Translations under genes and position numbers: made by a program
Notes under the pieces: generated by a model
Told to the model about the DNA's origin: nothing
The model's input: only the letters and a program-made list of their open reading frames with translations
Database searches by the model: none
Assembly: GCA_021613375.1 (NCBI GenBank)
Contig: CM038711.1
Coordinates: 18,415,194 to 18,479,193 of the forward strand
Direction: 5' to 3'
Source: Megaleporinus macrocephalus
Taxonomy: Eukaryota > Chordata > Actinopteri > Characiformes > Anostomidae
DNA: 64,000 nucleotides
Part shown: piece after piece, positions 52,971 to 64,000 of the stretch
Layout of the letters: the number at the start of each line of letters is the position of its first letter
Numbering within the stretch: the first letter of the stretch is position 1

Positions 52971-53169
52971 ACAAACACTCTGAGGCTGAGAAACCTGAAG
53001 ATCATTTCACTACTAATAGTTAAGTCAAACTGAACTTACCAGCACCCTTAATGTATGAGTGGTACGGGCTGTAATTACCGATCAAATGTGATTGTTACAA
53101 ATACGATGCTTTCTAAAGTAAGAGTACTGGAAGTTCAGCGTCTGAACTAAGTTAGCATGCCATTGCTTA
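52971..53169. repeat. copy 1 of a 199-bp direct duplication
   Basis: It matches 54498-54695 with only scattered substitutions and small indels: ACAAACACTCTGAGGCTGAG at the start, GTACGGGCTGTAATTAC in the middle and AAAGTAAGAGTACTGGAAG near the end. Confidence 0.9.
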
Positions 53170-53669
53170 CATTTATAAATACAGTACTGAATAAGTATTT
53201 TTATAGATCAATTTATATACAGAACTGACCAAAATTCCAGTAAACAGGATTAACAGTGCTCTTTTTGTATGCAGTTGTTTAGTATTAATTTGGTCGCAGC
53301 TCTATCCAGCATATGCTCAGAAAAGCATATTTTTGCATCTCCATAAGAATAAATACTGTGATTTTGGCCACCCCTACCTAACACCCCCCCCACGCATGAA
53401 TTAAAGCTGGTTACAGTCTCTACACCATAAAAACACTGGTTCAGCAGACTGGAACGTTAAGCCAAATACAAAGGTGCACAAATGACTGGTCAGTGATTCG
53501 AGTACCTGTTCTTGGCTTATGAGCCTTCACCGGTTGCTGGGAAACCACCTGTGTCCTGTTCTTTGTTTTTGGCACACAACGAAGGTCACCAAAGCTCCTG
53601 TGCAGCTTCGTTTCTAGCTCTCCGTCAGTGATTCACACTGATAAGAGAAAGCAGCGGCATCAGTAAACC

Positions 53670-55872
53670 CTTTAATCAGCTAATGTATTTATTTAGATTT
53701 TTGAGGATAAGGAAAAGTCCTTGGTTCACATGACAAAGGGACGAATGTCCTGCACAGTTGTACTTTCCTTCACATGTACAGTAAGCAAGGCCGACATATA
53801 AACAAAACCGCAGATGAGAAAATGCACTCGAGATGCTGTGAAGATAATTGATTATTGCAGTCACAACAGTAGAAAGAGCTGGTTTTCTGGTCACACACAG
53901 TCACATCATCAGTAAGAATTCTGCCCTGAAAGTCTTGTCCACTCCAGCCTGATGCTTGATTCAAGTCTGGAATATCAGCCCTCAACATCCACAGGCAGGA
54001 ATAGCGCTTCTCGCTAATGGTGTGAAGTGAACGCGCCAGCGGGTCAGACACTTCCTTCAGGAGAAAGTTTCCTGAGCCCGCTTCCTTTAATCAGGGGTTA
54101 CACAACACTATCGACAGCTTGAACACCAGTGAGAAAACAGGGAAAGGAACAGAAGAAAGAAAAACACATTTCTCCTACAGTCTGTCTAAACTTTTAAACA
54201 CAAGAGCACAAATCTAGCAAAACAAGTAATTACATAACATTAATAACATTCTTTCAGGCCTGTGTTAGTGTAATAAAAGCAGAACACTGATTTACTGTGT
54301 TAGCAAGGTCTACTGAGGCACAGCCATGAATCCATTGGCTTGTGGCTGTTAAAATTTGAACAAAGTGCTGATGCTATCATGCAAGTCATTCTCATTCACA
54401 GAGGGCCCAGGAGCAGCAGGTCATGATTATGCACCAGTTAGCCAAATCAAGTACATATACTTATATACCGCAGTAGCATTTAACTTCTTAAACCCCTACA
54501 AACACTCTGAGGCTGAGAAACCTGAATATCATTTCACTACTAATAGTTTTTAAGCCAAACTGAACTTACCAGCACCCTTAATGTATGAGGGGTACGGGCT
54601 GTAATTACAGATCAAATGTGATTGTTACAAATACAATGCTTTCTAAAGTAAGAGTACTGGAAGTTCAGTGTCTGTAAGTTAGCATACTATTGCTTGCAAG
54701 TCATTTCTTTTCTAACGCTCATAGCAGCGACACATATCCCCTGAATATACTCTCACACAAAAATAATGCTAAAGGAGATTTGCAACCCTAGTTTAGGAAC
54801 ACAACAGCTTTCTTACAGTAAAAATGCACGGTTAAGGGTTAGACCAATCTACAATGCTGCAAGGTTAATATATTATAGGTATTAAAACAATAATGCTTTT
54901 ATCAAGTGTTGCTAAAAATAAATGATTTCTGAGCAATGACTTTCATACAGTATATACAGACAATGATAAATCTTTCCAAAAAGTCTCTCTTAGAAAATAA
55001 ACACATCTGTTTTAACAAACTAGAACCGAATACGCCTGTGAAAGCTTTGTCGGCCTCTATATGTCTTAGTCTTTAGATATATTCTTATATGTTAAAGTAT
55101 TCTGAAACATTTTGCTCATTCAAGCCGTCATATACTTATATTACTCATATTGGAATAAACCTTTGGATATACTTGAGGTTTAGTTCATTTTTAGTTGAAT
55201 ACATACGTTATAGTATTCAGAGTCATTTGTGATCCAGTCTGAAGGGACTTAACGCAAAAGAGGTCAAAGTAAGAATTGAGAGCTGCGTCTAGCAGGAATA
55301 TTGGACCACATTTAAAGCAAAAGGGAACATCAAAGGTTTGGTTTTCTGCAGTAGGTTACTTCGACGCTTATAGAGACTGTGGCCATAAAGACAGAGTGCA
55401 GTAACTGGGACATTCAAGAGACAGATAATCAGTAAGGGCTGACTTTAGTCTCCACACGCTCGCACACATAGATTCGGGATCCTGAAGGTGGAAAGGATCC
55501 AACTAATGTAACTTTCAGGAACAGCGAAGTTGAAAGGCTTGTGAGATCCTGGGAGAACAGAGATACACTGAGAAATTATGATTTCTTTCACTCGAGTGGA
55601 TTCCTTTGATGGGCGTCAGAGGACCAAAGACTCGGCCTCTGGCAGAAAGTCTGAGGGCAGTCAAAGAAAAATCTGAGGAGTCTGCAGTCAGTTTCAGTCA
55701 CACTGAAATCCTTCGGAATTGCTCCAATGGAAAATCGGACATGGCTCACTCAGGTTAATAAAACACAAAGGGTCCACGATACACATACCTCTCCCAAAAA
55801 CAACAACAAAAATAATATCCTCAATAGAAAAGAAAAAAAAACTACGTCAGGGTTCTCCTGGTGTGTATTCAC
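53670..55872 (-). other. fam174b: predicted last exon of fam174b (stop codon completion and 3' UTR)
   Basis: Read on the - strand, a polypyrimidine tract CTGTCTTTTTCTTCCCACAG ends at 55873, and the exon begins GTGAATAC at 55872. Joined to the phase-2 donor after TACAG (58823), the first base completes Arg and the next codon is TGA. The protein is therefore unchanged. A - strand AATAAA at 53693-53688 is the first canonical polyadenylation hexamer I found downstream and would give a UTR of about 2.2 kb. The 3' limit is a guess. Confidence 0.5.
54498..54695. repeat. copy 2 of the 199-bp direct duplication
   Basis: It lies 1.53 kb from copy 1 in the same orientation, within the predicted fam174b 3' UTR exon. 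The differences include TTAAG versus TTTTTAAG and CCGATC versus CAGATC. Confidence 0.9.
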
Positions 55873-56229
55873 CTGTGGGAAGAAAAAGACAGACCTTCAC
55901 TTGTTAAGTTTCAAGAACAATAAATGCTGTTTAACTGTTATTTAACTTTAACTCAAGACAACAGTCAGCCCAGTCTTTACCCCAAATTTCTCTCAAACTA
56001 CCAGCAGGTCTTCATTAAGGTGGAGCAGACTTCTCAAAGCGGTTTAGAACACAGTATAACGTATTGTGAGCTATAAAACTGAACGGTGTAGCCGAACGCT
56101 GCGGGCAGCCACTTTAGTTCATATAAAGTTAAACTGAGCCCTATTCCACACTGACATGTCTGCGCGAGCTTAATGAAAACTTGAGTTGAGAGAGGACTAT
56201 TAACTAACATCTGTTATCAACGTTAGAAG

Positions 56230-56830
56230 CAAAAGGCAAGAAAAGGAAACGTCTTGCTTGATTGAGGTTAATCCGGTGCCTTTAAATGAGAATCGATATT
56301 TTAACTGTATATGTAAATGTATAATCCAGTGATTGAGATGTGGATTGATGTAAAATGCTCCATCCGAAACAAACGCAAACAAAATAATTTTTTTACAGGG
56401 GTGGTGATGGTGACCAGAGGTTGCCATGTCTACAACACAAACATTTTATTTACTATCCAAAAGCAGCAGCGTTCCTGCAGTTTTATATGTAATGTCACTG
56501 ATGGTAAAACAGCAGTACTTTCTTTGGGTACTACTTTGCCTAATAACTGCATGTTCCCCTCTGCAATTAATAGATTAGAAAATATTTACTTTTTAGACCA
56601 AAACATTCTCAAACCTTACATAAACAGTGTCTCAGGCATCAGGCAGTGTATCTGTAACCACTTCATGTAATAGCTTTCTGTGACTGAGCTTTCTGAGGCA
56701 TTAAACTCAGATTCATTCAGATGTCTGGTTCCTATCACCATCACTGTGAACAATTCTGGCTTTCTCTAGCTTCTCTAGAACAGAGTGTTTCGCATCAAAC
56801 CACTCCAAAAGACTTTGTTTGCATTTTAAA
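56230..56830 (+). mobile_element. dispersed element family B, copy in fam174b intron 2
   Basis: GGGGTGGTGATGGTGACCAG (about 56398) followed by GCCATGTCTACAACACAAAC on the left, and GATGTCTGGTTCCTATCACC plus CTTCTCTAGAACAGAGTG on the right, match the 31987 copy in order. Confidence 0.65.
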
Positions 56831-57602
56831 GACGTTATGCAGAAGTCTTAAAGAAATTGTTCAATTCCGCTCTAAGCAGCAAGAGCACACGACTTTGCAG
56901 GACTGGGTATCTCGGACTTCGAGCCGCTTTGCCGATGTAATTGTGCACGCTATGAAGTTGTGAATGTCAGACAAACAGGACACCAGGTCTCGGTCAGAGG
57001 AAGCAGGCTGTACGTCAGAGAACAATTGAAAGAGCGGAAGGGAGAAGTCGACTGTCAACATTCTGAACCAAGCGTGTATTTCACTGTACAGCATGTGAGT
57101 CCGCTATTTCTAATTCTATTATACTGTGATGCTACGTACTGTTAGCTCTGTGTTAAATAGTAGATTTACTGTAAGAAGTGAAAACGATGTATATTACTGC
57201 TATAATTTCTATGAACAGGCAAGAAAATCCATCAGTACACATCTGGAAGAATATCCTCAAAATTCTTTGCTGCTTTGTCTTGTAAATGCATCCAGAGGGT
57301 CTGGCATTGCTTTGGCATTATGAAATGTTCGGACGGATCTAACTCAGTAAGGTTTGTTTATCAAGGACTGATAATTGACTGTTGTAGATATAAATAAATT
57401 AAAAATAAAGAACAAGCAAGTTCTGCCTATTCTGATGGGATAAGAGCTACTCCTGTGAGTAAAATAGATAACACAGCACTCAGGGTTTGATATAAACTAC
57501 TGCCATTTCACACTTTGGCCATCAAATATTTTGGGCCTGTTGCTCAAGTAGCGACTTGCCTTGGAGAGTTGCTTGTTTTTGTTTATCCTTGTAAAGTAGC
57601 CC

Positions 57603-57605
<3 letters not shown>

Positions 57606-57690
<85 letters not shown>
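57606..57690. repeat. (AT)n microsatellite, about 85 nt
   Basis: Uninterrupted AT run in fam174b intron 2. It is cruciform-prone, so its length is likely polymorphic and may be misassembled. It yields Tyr/Ile frames on both strands that are not genes. Confidence 0.98.
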
Positions 57691-57692
<2 letters not shown>

Positions 57693-58159
57693 TACTAAAT
57701 ATGTATGTTTTCAAAATGATGTCTAAATGTTGTTTGGTACTGAAGCCCAGTTTTAAATTGTACACACAATGTATATACGCTAAACATGTTAAAACAATTC
57801 TGGCCATAGATTAACTGGTCTGGTGAATCAAGTGATCAGGGCAAATCTAACCCTGGTGCAGCAAAGATGGACTTTTTTTATTTTTTAATATCAGTTTAAT
57901 GCCAAACAGTGTGTTTATTAACTGGGAGCCTATTAAGAGTTATATATGGATACGGTTTTTGTTAAATAATTTTAAAACCCTGTGCATCTACAAATATCTA
58001 CAGTAGCGGTAGTGGTAGTACTCTGTAGAATTTTTTTTAACACCGCAAACTTTCCAACATCTATTGTTGTCCAAGTAAAAACATGTATGTTCATTTTTTG
58101 CGATTTTTACTGTTCTACATCATTTAAGCTCAGCTTTACACTTTGTAATACTTTCATTA

Positions 58160-58290
58160 TGACTGGACCAAAAGAACATCTCCAAAATCACGTATAGTTA
58201 CTTACACTGTTAGTAAACAATGTTTTTCCGTTTCTTATTATCTTAACATTTTGGAAATACTTGTTTTCTTTGGACAGCGACGATATATAA
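58160..58290. mobile_element. hairpin element family A, copy 3 (degraded)
   Basis: The right end reads TTTGGACAGCGACGATATAT, the reverse complement of the left end of the 6305 copy. GACTGGACCAAAAGAACATC then TCCAAAA forms the other arm. The centre is mostly deleted. Confidence 0.55.
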
Positions 58291-58818
58291 AGCATATACA
58301 TCAAAACAAATCATATAAAACGCTAATATAAACTGTAAGAACTAATATTGGAATGATGAATTTCCAAAATGAGTAATTTACATGACACCTATGGTGCGTT
58401 TTTTTGTGTTTTTTTTTTGGTTTATTTTTATAAATAATAAATCAACTTAAAGCTGTTTACCATAAGCGCCATGTTACATTCTCCTCTTAGTGTTTGTGGC
58501 CTGCTCTCCACTAATACTACAGCTACTAGAAACCAACAGAAACAGCTATCTGGGTTTCTTTTACTGGTGGACATTTACACTGGTGGGCTTTACTTCCTAG
58601 TGAGAGTCCGTTAGTTACTTTAGCCACATAGATATAAACAGCACTGGTTATTTTCAGCCCTGCACTAAATACAGTGTTTCTAAAACTGAGTAAAATATGT
58701 GAATACTTTAGTCTCTGTGAAAAACAGAATTACTGTCATGACCAGTCTCTCAGAAAACAGCGTTAGAGTGATAGAGAGATGATCCAGCACCGCCACTTGT
58801 GTGTGCCGTCACTCCTTC

Positions 58819-59799
58819 TCACCTGTACTTCACATCAAAGAGAGTCGAGTCGTCATCCTCATCGTTCTCTTCGTTTAATGGTGCCATCTCCACACGCTCG
58901 GCAGGAGTGGTAATGATGTCATACTTTCTCGTTTTCCTGATCTTCTTTCCAGACCTGAGACACATACAGAGTGTTGGCGTCAGTGTGTGGGTGAAGCTCA
59001 CTGAAATCTGAGCACTAGACAGAACAGTTGGCTCCCTTGTGCTCTGATTGCACCAGTGGATAGAGGGGATTAGGCCTGTGGTCCAACAGCAACGGCCTCC
59101 ATCTGGGCGATCACCAGTAATGAGCAGTAAGACATTATGTAAGTGTTGAATACAGCAGCTAGAATATTGTTTATTCTAATGTTATGATGGAGCCTGTTTA
59201 GATATTGCTTTTCATCAGTGACACAATGTTCAGTTACACAAAACATCAACAGAACAGTAAGTTAGTAAGTATGGGACTGATAAGCCCTAATTCATAAAGC
59301 TGAATTTTATTCCATTACCCACCAGTTATCATTTCTCCATTTGGCCTATTTGGCATCATTCTTAGTTGCAATGAATCTGATTGTCTAACCCTGTTCTAAC
59401 ACTCTTGACACCAGTTGCTTCTGATTACTTGTAAACTTGTGCTTGTTATCCAAATCCACTGTTCGGTTCTGTATGCTCTTGTTGGAAGTTTTTTCCTGTC
59501 ACTACCACCCGAGTCTTTAACAGGGTTCTAGACCTGGATTCCTGTGACACTGCTGTGGAGAATATAACTGAACTACCTCAATCTGCTTTAAATAGAAAAT
59601 AGCAAAATTGTAAATTGCCTCCCATCTCTTACCTGATGACTATTATTTAGCAGTGCAGTAATTCAGTTATGTAAAGGACAACTCTACATTAAAACAACTT
59701 CATAATTAAATGGTATAGATGTTCTAGAGAAACTTGACGAGTCAAGTGGTGACGATAGGAACCAGACGTCTGAAGAGTTTAATGCTGCTACCAGCTTCT

Positions 59800-59859
<60 letters not shown>

Positions 59860-60605
59860 CACACACACTGCCTGATTTCTGATACACTTTGTAATACAGT
59901 CTAGGTTTGAAAATGTAACTTGTTTATTTTAAGCCACTAATGCTTAAACGCATGTACGTTGACGTAGATGTCGCAACCCCTGGTTCCCATCAGTACCACT
60001 GCAAATCAATCTGTCTATAAGTCTCTCTACAATAGCCACATTACGACAAATCACTCTAAACAAATCTCAAGGAATGAATTACTGAAATTCTGAAAAACTG
60101 GTGGAATTCCACTTTGAATGTTGAAACGATAGTGTAGATGTATTATGGGACATCAGATGTGGCAGTGTGTGCTGATGTCCTTTATCGAATGAGAGCCGTT
60201 TTAACTCATTACATTAACAATCATTATTTTCACCTGGATCAAATAAACACCGTCCCCTAGTACCTGATGGCCCAGAACACCTGAATCATTTCTCTTGCCC
60301 CTTACCAAGCAGCCCCCCAAAGCCCACCTGTACACTTTAACGACGAGGCACGTGATGAGCAGCACCGTCAAAACACAGATGATAATGACGACGTTTTTGA
60401 TGGTCGGTAGGTCCCGCAGGATGGTAGAAATGCGCGATCCGACCGCGGAGTCCGTGTCGTTTTGTGTCGTGTGGTCGTCCTGCACAGAAGCTGTGGAGTT
60501 CAGCTGGGTGGTCGTTGAGAACGGGAGCGCGCGCCGCTCTCCACTGCTCTGCCGCGCTACCGTGACAAGCACGGCCAGCAAGAGAAACCGCGCCAACACG
60601 TTCAT
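58819..60605 (-). CDS. fam174b: membrane protein FAM174B, two coding exons
   Basis: Exon 1 coding is 60605-60328, with donor TACAG|GTGGGC. Exon 2 is 58954-58819, with acceptor GTGTCTCAG|GTCTGG, splitting one Arg codon (phase 2). The product is 137 residues (human about 159). Residues 1-22 ([21 protein letters not shown]) are a signal peptide. The lumenal part is Ser/Thr/Asn-rich with sequons N36-S-T and N49-[22 protein letters not shown] (65-84) opens the single TM helix, which ends near 89. The cytosolic tail has the diagnostic [20 protein letters not shown] and the acidic end [14 protein letters not shown]. Members are type I Golgi/plasma-membrane proteins; their molecular role is not settled. 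The start was chosen for the signal peptide and AAAATGA context; an upstream in-frame ATG at 60779 would hide the signal peptide. Tail-to-tail with st8sia2. Confidence 0.94.
59690..60118 (-). mobile_element. dispersed element family B, inverted copy in fam174b intron 1
   Basis: Read on the - strand from 60118 it starts AAAGTGGAATTCCACCAG (as in the 31987 copy). It contains CAGTGGTACTGATGGGAACC, and ends with CGTCTGGTTCCTATCGTCAC and TTTCTCTAGAACATC. The TG microsatellite at 59805 sits inside it. Confidence 0.65.
59805..59869. repeat. (TG)n-(TA)n-(CA)n compound microsatellite
   Basis: About 45 nt of TG, then TATATATA, then CACACACAC: a short self-complementary arrangement. Confidence 0.95.
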
Positions 60606-60984
60606 TTTCCCCTTTAACATCACCTCAAACAGAGTCGTAGGATAACCGGACAGTTCAAACTGAAGGCGGACTAAGCCCGGTCGCGAGGAGCGGTCAGCGG
60701 GAGCGTCCACCCGGACAACATATGGAAAACGCAGCGCATGATCTCTGGTGCGGAGTCGCTCGGGTTCGGTCCGGTCCACTGCCGCCCATCAACAATCTCC
60801 CCCTGTCTGCTTCAGTGTCCGACTGCAATCCGTCTTAATGACATCACGTGAGGTCTGAGAGCGCCAGCCTCGTCCCTCACGCTCCCTCGCTAGATGTCGT
60901 AGGACTGACTGCGTCCTGCGAGGAAACGTAGATGGATTATGTCCCCACCCGGATAAGTTCCGGGAGGGACCACGGCAGGGATGT
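60606..60984 (-). promoter_or_regulatory. fam174b: fam174b promoter / CpG-rich 5' region
   Basis: CpG density is clearly above the window average (CGGTCGCGAGGAGCGG, GGAGCGTCCACCCGG, CTCGGGTTCGG). The frame upstream of the chosen ATG is open but has no homology. No TATA box was recognised. The site of transcription start is unknown. Confidence 0.5.
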
Positions 60985-61345
60985 CCGACTCGCGAGCGAA
61001 TCGTTCTTTTGAACCGATTCACAAATCTAACGGAATCATCGTTTTGGTAGAATTATCTGATCCGTGTGAAGACTGAATTCTAAAAAAATGATAATAACTT
61101 GTAATTTTACCGTATGAAATCACAACATGTAACACAACGATAGAACCAGGACAACGTCCTTTATGTCAGGTTTGTTTTTGTTGTTCGTGCCTTGTGACTA
61201 TATCAGTTATATAGCGGGAGCTAAACTCACTCGCTGAATCATATCTTACGTGAAGATGAGAATGAAGCGCATAAATGACTCGTTCAAACGGACAGTTCAA
61301 GGGAATCGGTTCTGTAAACTGAATCAAAAGGGCGACCGCGGAGCT
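60985..61345. repeat. GAATCGTTC-type fish repeat, degraded inverted pair
   Basis: GCGAATCGTTCTTTTGAACC then GATTCAC at 60996 and GACTCGTTCAAACGGACAGT with GGAATCGGTTCTG at 61277 belong to the common teleost 'ACTCGTTC...GAACCGATTC' repeat. They lie about 280 bp apart in roughly opposite orientation. Confidence 0.45.
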
Positions 61346-62122
61346 GTCTGTGTTATTTTACGGAGGGTTGTCACGACTATACACTCAGTTTAGAGAAACA
61401 TTTCAGCTGAGCAATTCAGCACTAATTGTGGGTTTACAGATTTCACAATAGGCTGTAAAATAGAGCCTAGATAACTGTGTTATAGTGTTTGTATGACTCA
61501 ACACCTGGCAGTGGCATAATATTACGGGCCCCAGTGCGGAACAAATGTATCCCCATACTACACATACTACCCTCAAGCTGGCTTACTCTCTATTATGTAT
61601 CACACCAATTGATGTCTTGAGTGCATACGACTCCACCTGCTAGCATCTAATGTCAGTGTGTTAAACTTTAATCTCAGTATTTATAGATTGAGATCTGTGC
61701 AACACAACCTTTCTGTGTGACATCTGGGCGCTATCCCACTTCTGACCCCAACACTCTGCAAATGTTCTACTAATAAACAGCAGCAGGGCAGACCAGCTGG
61801 TACTGAATAGCTGGGAAAGCAGGCAGGTTACACAAAGCTCCCTGGCAATAGGCCCTAACACTACACAACAGCCCCGAAGAAAAAAACAAAACAAAAACAC
61901 ATGCAACCTGTACACTTACCTTAGCCACAAGTAATTACTACTTACAGAGTAATGTCTCTTAATGTATTGAGGTGCCCCCACCCCAATCTACAGCCAGTAG
62001 TGAGTCTATATATAGTTTATATATTTTCAAATAGAATGATTTTGGTCTTTTAAGATTTTAGTGTAACAAGTGAGGTATGTTATTCGGGAAAAGTATTCAC
62101 AATGTTTTGTGACTCATGGCTG
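61346..62122. other. intergenic, nothing recognised
   Basis: No supported gene or repeat between the fam174b upstream region and the Tc1-like element. Confidence 0.45.
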
Positions 62123-63625
62123 TACAGTCGTGGCCAAAAGTTTTGAGAATGGCACAAATTTTAGTTTTCACAAAGTTTGCTGCCGTAGTTCTTATTGGGC
62201 AATTTGTATAAATTCTAAAAAAAAATAAATAAAAAAAAGACCTTTTATCACAAAATTACTGCATTCCAGCCACTGCATTTCAGCTCTACACAATGACCTG
62301 CAAACATAATTTCAGTGATGATCTCGGTAGCTCAGGAGAAAAGGTTAATAAGGACAAGACAGCTGATATCACTCTGTCGTGCTGATTAGATGAGCAGACT
62401 GGTTACTTTAAAAGGATAGTGGTGCGTGAAAGTTTCTTCAGTTAACCATGGTTACCTCCAAGGAAACACGTACAGTCATCATTGCATAGAATCAAAGGGT
62501 TTCACAGGCAAGGACACTGCTGGTTGTAAGATAGCACCCCAATTAACCATTTATCCAATCATCAACAACTTTAAGGAGAGTGGTTCAATTGCAGTGAAGA
62601 AGACTTTAGGGCGCCCAAGCGCCCAGACAAGCGTCAGGACCGTCTCCTAAAGAGGATGCAGCTCACCACCAGTGCAGAGCTTGCTCAGGACTGGCAGAGG
62701 GCAGATGTGAGTGCATCTGAACGCAGAGTGAGACGCAGGTATTTGGAGGTTGACTTGGTGTCAAGAAGGGCAGCAAAGAAGCAAATTCTCTCCAAGAAAA
62801 ACATCAAGGACAGACTGACATTCTGCAGGAAGTATAGGGATTGAATTGCAGAGAACTGGGGAAAAGTTATTGTCCCTGATGAAGCCCCCTTCAGACTGTT
62901 TGGGACATCTGGAACAATTATTCTTTGGAGAAGAGATGGTGGGCACTACCATCCTGTGTCCTGCCAACAGTAAAGCATCCTGAGACAATGCATGTGGGGT
63001 TGCTTCTCATCCAGAGGAGTGAGTTTGCTCAACGTTTTGCCATGAATAAGTATTGGTATCAAAACATCCTCCAAGAGTAACTTCTGCCAACAATCCAGGA
63101 GCAATGTGGAGATGAACAATGCTTTTTCCACCATATCACGAGGCAAAAGTGATAACCAAGTGGCTCGGTGAACAAAACATGGAAATTTTGGGTCCATGGC
63201 CAGGAAACTATCTATATCCCCAGATCTATATCCCATTGAGAACCTGTTGTCAATCTTCAAACCGAGGGTGGGCAAACTAAAACCCAGAAACTGTGATCAA
63301 CTCCAAGCACTGATTAGGCAAGAATGGGTAGCCATCGTTCAACATTTTGCCCAGAAGCTGGTATTCAGCATGTTGAGGCAAAATGCAGAAGAAGGGCGAA
63401 CACTGTACACATTAGGTCTTTGCTTAAACTGTATGTTTTTGTCAATAAAAAGTTAACAAACGTATGTAATGCTTATAATTGTACTTCATTATATCATATA
63501 AATATCTGACAAAAGGTTCTAAACAAACTGAGGCAGCAAACTTTGTAAAAAAACAAAAAAACAACAAAAAAACCCCAACAAAAACACAATTTGTGCCATT
63601 CTCAAAACTTTTGGCCATGACTGTA
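62123..63625 (+). mobile_element. Tc1-like DNA transposon with both ends, dead transposase
   Basis: The element spans 62125-63623, flanked by TA on both sides (62123-62124 and 63624-63625). The left end CAGTCGTGGCCAAAAGTTTT and the right end AAAACTTTTGGCCATGACTG are inverted repeats. A second inverted word, CACAAAGTTTGCTGCC (about 62168) versus GGCAGCAAACTTTGT, gives the IR/DR-like layout of fish Tc1 elements. Confidence 0.93.
62426..63445 (+). pseudogene. Tc1-like transposase pseudogene
   Basis: The frame opens MVTSKETRTVIIA then hits a stop. Homology continues in shifted frames: KIAPQLTIYPIINNFKESGS, then TTSAELAQDWQRADVSASER and VSRRAAKKQILSKKNIKDRL, and VPDEAPFRLFGTS with the first catalytic Asp. 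The second-Asp region (around 63130) is deleted to FFHHITRQK. SRSISH/YPIENLLSIF carries the remnant of the last catalytic region. There are several stops and frameshifts, so no active enzyme is possible. Confidence 0.88.
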
Positions 63626-64000
63626 CATGTGTGTCTGTATCTATAAAGATTTTAGTGGGCCACAGAATAAGAGTAGCTGCAAAACTCTTACACTCATCCA
63701 GTTTCTGGTCCTGGCAGGTCTTCTGGAAATAAAGATGAGGTCGGATTAGGCTTTACTATCCTCGTGACATGTTGGGTTACTTAATTCTGTTACACTATTT
63801 TAAAGGGCAGCTCCATATATGTTATGTAATGTTATGTTTATAGTGCAGAATTATTTTTTCGTGTTTGTGTCCTTTAGTAGTCTTCAATACCCAGAATAAA
63901 TACACAAATATATAACACTATCACTGGGAATCCCTATGTCACTCAACAAATCCTGACTGCTAGCCTCTGATAAAGAGACTAAAAATATATCTGTGCTTCT
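63626..64000. other. intergenic, nothing recognised
   Basis: No gene, repeat or RNA could be supported in the last 375 bases. Confidence 0.45.

Noticed and set aside
57515..57814. Tyr/Ile repeat protein frames
   Set aside because: Pure translation of the (AT)n microsatellite.
60295..60645. 116-codon + strand frame opposite fam174b exon 1
   Set aside because: Antisense shadow of a real exon, without homology of its own.
60606..60779. Longer fam174b N-terminus from the ATG at 60779
   Set aside because: It would put a charged 58-residue segment ahead of a clear signal peptide, and the family begins at the signal peptide.

Overview
This is a stretch of vertebrate nuclear DNA, almost certainly from a ray-finned fish and probably an otophysan (characin/catfish/electric-fish relatives). 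It has spliced GT-AG genes and long AT-rich introns. It also carries Tc1-type transposons, L2/Rex-type LINE debris and several short hairpin elements of kinds common in teleosts. The order is inferred from repeat flavour only and is uncertain. I saw no bacterial or viral genes.

Only two protein genes can be supported, and they converge. The first is st8sia2 (alpha-2,8-polysialyltransferase, STX) on the + strand, with six coding exons between 31540 and 48513 and a 379-residue product. All five introns are phase 2, and exon 2 is a 57-nt micro-exon with a tandem NAGNAG acceptor. The second is fam174b on the - strand, with coding exons at 60605-60328 and 58954-58819, a 137-residue product, and a likely third, mainly untranslated exon starting at 55872. 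The pair matches the ST8SIA2-FAM174B neighbourhood of human 15q26, which supports orthology.

Layout: 1-12460 is gene-poor and repeat-strewn, with one weak two-exon coding candidate near 5.3-5.7 kb. 12470-13222 is a broken LINE reverse-transcriptase fragment. 13228-21625 is an 8.4-kb CA-rich minisatellite with a roughly 24-bp unit, containing an apparently perfect 2501-bp tandem duplication. 21626-31025 is intergenic; it holds hairpin elements, an 850-bp imperfect palindrome, and a candidate distal enhancer with a PBX-HOX/MEIS composite site. 31025-48600 is st8sia2. 48600-53670 is the interval between the convergent genes. 53670-61000 is fam174b with its CpG-rich promoter. 62123-63625 is a complete-ended but dead Tc1-like element.

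The two genes share no known pathway. ST8SIA2 builds polysialic acid on NCAM in the Golgi of developing neurons; FAM174B is a small Golgi/plasma-membrane type I protein. The most notable points are the array, its precise duplication and its LINE seed; the altered basic and glycosylation residues in ST8SIA2; and the fam174b stop codon lying across a splice junction that regenerates the same stop. I found no convincing new multi-gene system.
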